Shown: piece by piece, positions 58,985 to 64,000 of the stretch | Position numbering within the stretch: the stretch's first letter is position 1 | Layout of the letters: the number at the start of each line of letters is the position of its first letter | NCBI GenBank assembly: GCA_023410875.1 | Contig: JAEYPH010000036.1 | Span: 1-64,000 of the forward strand | DNA length: 64,000 bases | DNA from: Bacillota bacterium | Lineage (GTDB): Bacteria > Bacillota > Clostridia > Christensenellales > UMGS416 | Direction: 5' to 3' | Notes under the pieces: generated by a model | Database searches by the model: none | What the model was told of the DNA's origin: nothing | The model's input: only the letters and a program-made list of their open reading frames with translations | Position numbers and translations under genes: made by a program

Positions 58985-59740
58985 ATGCGGATACTGGTTT
59001 CCAACGACGACGGCATACAATCTGCGGGCATCGCGGCGCTGGCGCGGGCCCTGCAGCAGCTGGGGGAGGTCACCGTGTGCGCGCCCCAGAGCGAGCAGAG
59101 CGCCGTGAGCCGGGCGCTGACGATGAGCCGCCCGCTGCGCATGGAGCCTGCGGAGGTGCCGGGGCTGGAATGCCCGTGCTGGGCCGTGGACGGCACGCCC
59201 ACCGACTGCGTGAAGCTGGCCATCAGCCGCTTGTTTGAAGCGCCGCCGGATATCGTCGTCAGTGGCATCAACAACGGCGCCAACCTGGGCAGCGACGTGC
59301 TGTTCTCCGGCACCGTGGCCGCCGCCATGGAGGGCGCCATGCAGGGCGTGCCGGCGGTGGCGGTGTCGCTGAGGATGGGCGGCGAGACGACCTTTGACCA
59401 GGCTGCCGTGTGGGCGACCCAGGCGGTGCGCGCGGCGCTGGCCGCGCCGTTCCCGCTGGGCACGGTCATGAATGTAAATGTGCCTTCCTGCACGCCGCTG
59501 GGCTGGAAGCTGACGGCGCTGGGCGTGCTGGAATATGGCGAGACCTATGAGCAGCGCCGGGACCCCCGCGGGCGCAACTATTACTGGCTGACCGGCAACA
59601 AGCGGCCTGCCGACGCCCAGAGCGACGCCGACGACGCGTGGCTGGAGCGCGGCTACCTCACGGTAACGCCGATCAAATGCGACCTGACCGACTATAGCTT
59701 GCTTGAGAAGTGGTCACAGCCCGGTTTTTTGGACCGATAG
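58985..59740 (+). CDS. surE: 5'/3'-nucleotidase SurE
   Basis: A 251-residue Mg-dependent phosphatase. MRILVSNDDGIQSAGIAALA has the family metal-binding N-terminus (NDD); APQSEQSAVSRALTMSRPLR, VDGTPTDCVKLAISRLF, and VSGINNGANLGSDVLFSGTV with VAAAMEGAMQGVPAVAVSLR are the other conserved blocks. It removes phosphate from nucleotides. A clear terminator follows. Confidence 0.95.
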   Translation: MRILVSNDDGIQSAGIAALARALQQLGEVTVCAPQSEQSAVSRALTMSRPLRMEPAEVPGLECPCWAVDGTPTDCVKLAISRLFEAPPDIVVSGINNGANLGSDVLFSGTVAAAMEGAMQGVPAVAVSLRMGGETTFDQAAVWATQAVRAALAAPFPLGTVMNVNVPSCTPLGWKLTALGVLEYGETYEQRRDPRGRNYYWLTGNKRPADAQSDADDAWLERGYLTVTPIKCDLTDYSLLEKWSQPGFLDR

Positions 59741-59779
59741 GAAGGATTTCACCGGATAATTGATCATTTTTTCTCGTTT

Positions 59780-59815
59780 CCTTGCGATTTTCTCTATGAT
59801 CTCGCAAGGTTTTTT
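59780..59815 (+). terminator. Terminator after surE
   Basis: CCTTGCGA (59780-59787) and TCGCAAGG (59802-59809) form an 8-bp stem followed by TTTTTT. Confidence 0.88.
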
Positions 59816-59872
59816 AATTTTACTTGCATTTTTGTGATATACTATATTTAGAACTCAATAAGGAGAACCCCT

Positions 59873-60739
59873 ATGCCCGATACGAAGGATCTTGCCCAGA
59901 GGATTGCCGACGGCTACGGCGACATGAGCAAAGGCCAAAAACGCATCGCTGATTTTATTTCCAAGAATTATGACAAGGCTGCCTATATGACCGCTCTGCG
60001 CCTGGGCGACAGCGTGGACGTCAGCGAATCCACGGTCGTGCGTTTTGCCATGGACCTGGGCTATGCCGGCTATCCGCAATTGCAGAAGGCGCTACAGGAC
60101 ATGGTGCGCAACAAGCTGACCACGCTGCAGCGCATGGAGATGACCAGCGACATGAGCCGCTCCATGGTGCTGCGCACGGTGCTTCGGGCGGACATGGGCA
60201 ATCTCAAACAGACGATTGACTCCATCAACGCCGAGGAATTCGAGCAGGTCGTGGACGAAGTGTACAACGCCCGGCGGGTTTACATCCTGGGCGCCCGCAG
60301 CTCGGCTCCGCTGGCGCAGTTCATGGGCTATTATCTGAACTTTCTGCTGGACAACGTCTATGTCGTCACGTCCGGCATCAACGACATCATGGAGCAGCTG
60401 GTGCACATCGACAGCGAGGACGTGCTCGTAGGCATCAGCTTCCCGCGGTATTCCAAGCGCACCGTGGAGGGCGTGCACTTCGCCCACGACAAAGGCGCCA
60501 AGATCGTCGCCATCACCGACTCCGGCGCCTCGCCGCTCAATGAATACGCCGACCACGTGCTGGTGGCCCACTCCAACATCGCCAGCTTCGTGGATTCGCT
60601 GGTGGCGCCGTTCTCCATCGTCAACGCCTTCATCGTCAGCATCGGTTTGCGCAAGCGCCATGAGGCCTCGGAGAACTTCATGGAGCTGGAGCGCATCTGG
60701 GACGAGTTCAACGTTTACATCGACAAGGGAAGAAGCTGA
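59873..60739 (+). CDS. MurR/RpiR family transcriptional regulator
   Basis: A 288-residue regulator. The HTH_6 domain (about 1-80) includes LAQRIADGYGDMSKGQKRIA and VDVSESTVVRFAMDLGYAGY. The SIS sugar-phosphate-binding domain (about 120-260) has VYILGARSSAPLAQFMGYYL, VGISFPRYSKRTVEGVHFAH and KGAKIVAITDSGASPLNEYA. Regulators of this type respond to phosphosugars such as N-acetylmuramic acid-6-P. Preceded by an extended -10 (TGATATACT) and AAGGAGAA. It is 3 nt upstream of the next gene. Confidence 0.93.
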   Translation: MPDTKDLAQRIADGYGDMSKGQKRIADFISKNYDKAAYMTALRLGDSVDVSESTVVRFAMDLGYAGYPQLQKALQDMVRNKLTTLQRMEMTSDMSRSMVLRTVLRADMGNLKQTIDSINAEEFEQVVDEVYNARRVYILGARSSAPLAQFMGYYLNFLLDNVYVVTSGINDIMEQLVHIDSEDVLVGISFPRYSKRTVEGVHFAHDKGAKIVAITDSGASPLNEYADHVLVAHSNIASFVDSLVAPFSIVNAFIVSIGLRKRHEASENFMELERIWDEFNVYIDKGRS

Positions 60740-60742
60740 ACC

Positions 60743-61978
60743 GTGGTGAGCGCGCAGGAACCGATCATCGTGGTGGGCGGCGGGCCCGCCGGCATGATGG
60801 CAGCGATACAGGCCGCCCGCCGGGGGTTGCCCGTCACGCTGCTGGAACGCAATGAAAAGCTGGGCAAGAAGCTGTACATCACCGGCAAGGGCCGCTGCAA
60901 CCTGACCAACGATGGCAATCTGGAACACCTTCTGGCTCACACCGTGCACAACGGGCGCTTTCTGTATAGCGCCTTTTCCGCCTTTGGCAGCCGCGACCTC
61001 ATGGCCTTTACCGAGGAACTGGGCGTGCCGCTGGTAGTGGAGCGGGGCCAGCGGGTGTTCCCCGCCTCGGGCAAATCCAGCGACATCCAGCGGGCGCTGC
61101 AGCGGGAGCTTTCCCGCCTGGGCGTGCAGGTGCTGCTGGGCCAGCGGGTCAGCACCATCGACGCGCAGGACGGCCAAATCGTCGCCGTGCGCACGGCAGG
61201 CGGCAGGAGCTTCCCCTGTGCCTCGGTGATACTGGCCACCGGTGGTCTTTCTTACAGCGCCACCGGCTCCACCGGCGATGGCTACTGCCTGGCGGTGGCT
61301 CTGGGCCACGAGGTGGAACCCGCCCGGCCATCGCTGATCCCCATCGAGACAGCCGAGGGCTGGGTGGCGGACCTTCAGGGCTTGTCCTTGAAGAACGTTC
61401 GCCTTTCCGCCGAGCAGCGGGGCAAAACGGTGTACAGCGAAATCGGTGAGATGCTGTTCACCCATTTTGGCGTCAGCGGGCCGTTGGTGCTCACCGCCAG
61501 CGCGCTGCTGGAGGAAGCGACGTTGAATGATGCCCGGTTGCACCTGGACATGAAGCCGGGGTTGACCGGCGAGCAGCTGGACGCACGCATTCTGCGGGAC
61601 TTTCAGAGCGCGCCCAACCGGGCGCTGAAAAACGCCCTGTTCGAGCTGCTGCCTTCGCGGCTGTGCCCGGTGGCGCTGGCGCTGGCCTCGCTGGATGGCG
61701 AGACGCCGGTGCATCAGGTTACGCGAGTACAGCGTGAGGCGCTGGCTGCTGTCATCAAGGACATCGTGCTGACGCCGGCGCGCTTTCGCCCCATCGACGA
61801 GGCGGTCATCACCCGCGGCGGTGTGTCCTGCAAGCAGGTCAACCCCAAGACCATGGAATCCCGGCTGGTACGCGGCTTGTTCCTGTGCGGCGAGCTGCTG
61901 GACGTGGATGCCTTGACCGGCGGCTTCAATCTGCAAATCGCGTTTTCCACGGGCTTTGCCGCCGGCAGCCATTGCTGA
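60743..61978 (+). CDS. HI0933/YhiN-family flavoprotein (NAD(P)/FAD-dependent oxidoreductase)
   Basis: A 411-residue flavoprotein starting at GTG 60743, three bases after the RpiR stop. IIVVGGGPAGMMAAIQAARR is the FAD motif and LLERNEKLGKKLYITGKGRC with NLTNDGNLEHLLAHTVHNGR is the HI0933 signature. VILATGGLSYSATGSTGDGY and GEMLFTHFGVSGPLVLTASA follow. It ends with ALTGGFNLQIAFSTGFAAGS. The physiological substrate of the family is unclear; bile-acid-modifying BaiN belongs to it. Probable cotranscription with the regulator. Confidence 0.9.
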   Translation: MVSAQEPIIVVGGGPAGMMAAIQAARRGLPVTLLERNEKLGKKLYITGKGRCNLTNDGNLEHLLAHTVHNGRFLYSAFSAFGSRDLMAFTEELGVPLVVERGQRVFPASGKSSDIQRALQRELSRLGVQVLLGQRVSTIDAQDGQIVAVRTAGGRSFPCASVILATGGLSYSATGSTGDGYCLAVALGHEVEPARPSLIPIETAEGWVADLQGLSLKNVRLSAEQRGKTVYSEIGEMLFTHFGVSGPLVLTASALLEEATLNDARLHLDMKPGLTGEQLDARILRDFQSAPNRALKNALFELLPSRLCPVALALASLDGETPVHQVTRVQREALAAVIKDIVLTPARFRPIDEAVITRGGVSCKQVNPKTMESRLVRGLFLCGELLDVDALTGGFNLQIAFSTGFAAGSHC

Positions 61979-62014
61979 TGCTTGCGATTTTGCACCCGAC
62001 GAAAGGGTGAGAGC

Positions 62015-62635
62015 ATGCGATATACCCAAAAGATGCCGGCGACGAACCCAGAGCTGAGCCGTAAGCTCCAGTCGGAGGGATGGGAGAAGCTCAGGGAGCC
62101 CACCAGCCTCGGCATGGCCACGCTGTTGTCCGTTCCTTTTATGCTGCTAAACGGCTTTCTCACGATGCTCGTTGCTTACTGCTTGTATCCGCCGCTGCGC
62201 GGGTTTTTAGCCACCGGGCCGGCGGGGGAGGTCACCTTCCAGATCGGTCTGACAACCTTGATCTACATTGCGGGCGTCGTCGTGTTTCTGCTCATCCATG
62301 AGCTGCTGCACGCGTGCTTCATCCCCAATGTGCTGAGGTCTGATAAAACCTTTTGGGGAATCCATATTCTGTTCGGGTTTGTCAGCACGTGTGAGCCTAT
62401 CCGCAAGGGCAGACATCTGCTCATATCCGTTGCCCCGTTTTTGCTTTTATCGGTGCTCCTGCCGTTCCTGATGAAGTTGGCAGGCCTGCTCGATGGGTTT
62501 GTCATTTTTCTATGTCTCGTGAATGCTATGGGATCTTCGGTGGATTGCCTGAACATGTGCCTTGTGGCATTCCAGGTTCCCCGCGGTTCCACCATCGTAA
62601 ACAACGGGTTTGAAACATATTTCAAGCGACTATAA
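62015..62635 (+). CDS. DUF3267 membrane protein with HExxH motif
   Basis: A 206-residue integral membrane protein starting MRYTQKMPATNPELSRKLQS (RBS AAAGGGTGAG). Four to five hydrophobic helices: FMLLNGFLTMLVAYCLYPPL, QIGLTTLIYIAGVVVFLLIH, HLLISVAPFLLLSVLLPFLM and LLDGFVIFLCLVNAMGSS. HELLHA (in VFLLIHELLHACFIP) suits a putative membrane zinc peptidase of the DUF3267 group. Asp in SVDCLNMCL is a possible third ligand. Substrate unknown. Confidence 0.82.
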   Translation: MRYTQKMPATNPELSRKLQSEGWEKLREPTSLGMATLLSVPFMLLNGFLTMLVAYCLYPPLRGFLATGPAGEVTFQIGLTTLIYIAGVVVFLLIHELLHACFIPNVLRSDKTFWGIHILFGFVSTCEPIRKGRHLLISVAPFLLLSVLLPFLMKLAGLLDGFVIFLCLVNAMGSSVDCLNMCLVAFQVPRGSTIVNNGFETYFKRL

Positions 62636-62776
62636 TAGATATATATACGAAATGCTGTGTTTCCGGCTGTCGGAGATGCGGCAATAACCAAAGAAGTGGA
62701 ATCCCATTGTATAGTGCTTGCTGTTTTATTCGCTAAGCCTTATACTAGTGATATCATCGGAAATGGAGGAGCGGCC

Positions 62777-63277
62777 ATGAGATTGTTTGGAGGGCTGTTC
62801 TGGGGTATCTTCCTGATCGCGTCGGGCGCTGTGTTTTTGCTGCGGCACGCATTGAATCTGCAAGTCTCTCAGGGTAAGCTGATCTTCGGCGTTTTTGTCG
62901 TTCTGGTGGGCGTATCGCTGCTGACGACGGGTTCCTGGACCAGCCGTTCCGACGGTATGTCGGTGTTCACCGACGGCCGCACGACGGTCTTGAACAACGG
63001 CGGCAGCTATCAGTCCACATTCAGCTCCACCGATTATGACCTTACGGAGCTTCAGCCGGGTTCCACATTCCGCCTTAACTGTGCCTTTGGCTCTGCCCGG
63101 GTCAAGCTGCCCCCCGGCGCCTATGAGATCCATGCCAACAGCGCCTTTGGCAGCGTGCGTATGCCCGATGGCACCAGTTACGCCTTTGGCAGCGGAAATT
63201 TCAGCAGAAACGGCACCGGCGAAACCATACGGGTGGATGTCAACTGCTCGTTTGGCGAGGTCGTGCTTTACGATTGA
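62777..63277 (+). CDS. LiaF-like cell-wall-stress membrane protein
   Basis: A 166-residue protein starting MRLFGGLFWGIFLIASGAVF (RBS TGGAGG). Two transmembrane helices (LFWGIFLIASGAVFLLRHAL and LIFGVFVVLVGVSLLTTGSW) are followed by a repeated beta motif: TFRLNCAFGSARVKLPPGAY, HANSAFGSVRMPDGTSYAFG and VNCSFGEVVLYD, the pattern of the LiaF C-terminal domain. LiaF inhibits the LiaSR response in Bacillus, but no liaS or liaR is next to it here. Confidence 0.82.
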   Translation: MRLFGGLFWGIFLIASGAVFLLRHALNLQVSQGKLIFGVFVVLVGVSLLTTGSWTSRSDGMSVFTDGRTTVLNNGGSYQSTFSSTDYDLTELQPGSTFRLNCAFGSARVKLPPGAYEIHANSAFGSVRMPDGTSYAFGSGNFSRNGTGETIRVDVNCSFGEVVLYD

Positions 63278-63334
63278 CGGCGCTTGCATAACCGTCTCGC
63301 CTTTCGTTAACTTTATCAAAGGAGGTGCTATTAC

Positions 63335-63532
63335 ATGGTGACCAAAGAAATGTCGATTTCAGAGGTGCTGCAAATGGACATGGGCACAGCGCCCATCTTT
63401 TTGCGCTTCGGCATGCACTGCTTGGGCTGCCCCATGGCGTCTGCCGAGAGCATTGAAGACGCTTGCGCGACCCACGGCATCAACGCCGACGAGATTGTAG
63501 AGAAGCTCAACGAGTATTTCGCGTCCAAGTAA
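63335..63532 (+). CDS. DUF1858 domain protein
   Basis: A 65-residue protein, MVTKEMSISEVLQMDMGTAP through RFGMHCLGCPMASAESIEDA to NADEIVEKLNEYFASK. It is the classic DUF1858 fold with a CxxC pair (HCLGCP), common in anaerobes and linked to redox or thiol handling. AAAGGAGGTGC precedes the ATG. The C..C site could bind metal or form a disulfide. Confidence 0.92.
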   Translation: MVTKEMSISEVLQMDMGTAPIFLRFGMHCLGCPMASAESIEDACATHGINADEIVEKLNEYFASK

Positions 63533-63642
63533 CGGCCTGTGGATTGTTTTTGGCCCCGGAGGCCGGAAAACACCGCTGAATCCCGTGAATTTGGCGCAAG
63601 ATGAGCAAAACCCTGTGTAATTGTGGACAAAACCTGTGGATG

Positions 63643-63689
63643 AAACCGGCTGCGCACTTTGGCTCGCAAGGCCGTGCGGCCGGTTTTTT
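63643..63689 (+). terminator. Terminator-like hairpin after DUF1858 gene
   Basis: AACCGGC near 63643 can pair with GCCGGTT near 63679-63685, enclosing the inner stem GGCCG-TG-CGGCC (63670-63681), followed by TTTTTTT. Confidence 0.65.
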
Positions 63690-64000
63690 TGTACGCAGCG
63701 CTGTGCAAAACCCACGTTCTTTCTTCTACAGCGAAGGCTCTTGGCTATTCTTATATGTATCTATGGTTATCTGGACAACAAATACGTTAGTTCGTAAATT
63801 CCATGTTAAGTACGGGATAAGCACGAACGATATCTCGAGATATCAGAGAAACGAACGTTGTTTTTACAAAGACCTTTTGTTATACTAAAACTCCTCGACA
63901 GGGGAACCGAAAATGCCGGTCAAAACATCAAGATAGTCAAAAACTTCTAGTTGACTTGGCCGAATGAATTTGATAATATGTCGAGGTGTCGCCCAACGGG
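63690..64000. promoter_or_regulatory. Right-end intergenic region with operator-like palindrome and candidate promoter
   Basis: No convincing gene is seen. It holds the perfect 16-bp palindrome GATATCTCGAGATATC (63829-63844) bracketed by two copies of ACGAACG (63823-63829 and 63851-63857). A candidate promoter, TTGACT (63951-63956), 17-nt spacer and TAATAT (63974-63979), points toward a gene beyond the edge. Confidence 0.4.

Noticed and set aside
60092..62029. 645-codon minus-strand frame across the RpiR and flavoprotein genes
   Set aside because: Antisense to two well-defined genes; composition is an artefact of high GC.
63601..63888. 95-codon frame at the right end
   Set aside because: Runs through a terminator and a palindrome, has no ribosome site and looks random.
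1..64000. CRISPR arrays, tRNA, rRNA or prophage
   Set aside because: No regularly spaced repeats, cloverleaf-like segments, rRNA motifs or phage structural genes were seen.

Overview
The window looks like chromosomal DNA of a GC-rich, spore-forming Clostridia-type member of the Bacillota. Reasons: strong GGAGG ribosome sites, a T-box leader ahead of branched-chain amino acid genes, a YtfJ/GerW sporulation protein next to a D,D-carboxypeptidase and RluB, a YdhD/YaaH-like GH18 hydrolase, PadR-HAAS and LiaF-like envelope genes, and biotin carboxyltransferase genes. No rRNA, tRNA, CRISPR array or prophage is visible. Mobile DNA is limited to a partial IS30-type transposase running off the left edge.

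Layout. 1-4.0 kb: IS30 fragment, a lipoprotein, a coiled-coil protein and a secreted CAP-domain protein. 4.0-6.8 kb (minus): AAC(3)-type acetyltransferase, WYL regulator and a flavodoxin-fold/GNAT fusion, all overlapping. 6.9-12.6 kb (minus): an oligopeptide ABC transporter oppBCDF-oppA whose binding protein appears circularly permuted. 13.0-19.8 kb: COG0523 GTPase, then T-box leader and ilvN-ilvC-ilvD-ilvB. 19.9-22.3 kb (minus): membrane GGDEF-EAL protein. 22.5-29.0 kb: tightly overlapped his operon hisZ-G-D-B-H-A-F-IE (no hisC or histidinol-phosphatase here). 29.0-33.7 kb: VanW-like protein, GNAT, DUF2953, YtfJ, D,D-carboxypeptidase, RluB. 33.9-39.0 kb: lipoprotein, GT4 glycosyltransferase and an Fkp-type fucokinase/GDP-fucose pyrophosphorylase. 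39.3-42.6 kb (minus): a secreted sedolisin-like protease preceded by a lipoprotein homologous to the protease's own propeptide. 42.8-47.7 kb: DUF6483-like, PadR/HAAS pair, PH-domain protein, membrane protein, MBL hydrolase, flavin reductase. 47.8-54.0 kb (mostly minus): purA, FAD oxidoreductase, QueG-like protein, a tiny duplicated hydrophobic protein (plus strand), PspC protein, GH18 hydrolase. 54.2-58.0 kb: a four-gene biotin-dependent carboxyltransferase operon. 58.3-63.5 kb: methyltransferase, surE, RpiR regulator, YhiN-like flavoprotein, DUF3267, LiaF-like and DUF1858 proteins.

Most notable points: (1) the oppA product has the family's C-terminal segment placed before its N-terminal segment, a natural circular permutation if the assembly is right; (2) the protease/propeptide-lipoprotein pair suggests a membrane-tethered inhibitor or chaperone made just ahead of its protease; (3) a hairpin with an invariant core and compensating outer stems occurs three times in intergenic DNA; (4) a promoter-like hexamer, a pseudoknot-capable fold and an intrinsic terminator lie where no plus-strand gene follows; (5) two secreted-protein genes have a -10 hexamer exactly 6 nt before ATG and no Shine-Dalgarno site, suggesting leaderless mRNAs.

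All calls come from reading the sequence. Family names rest on recognised motifs, not on database searches.
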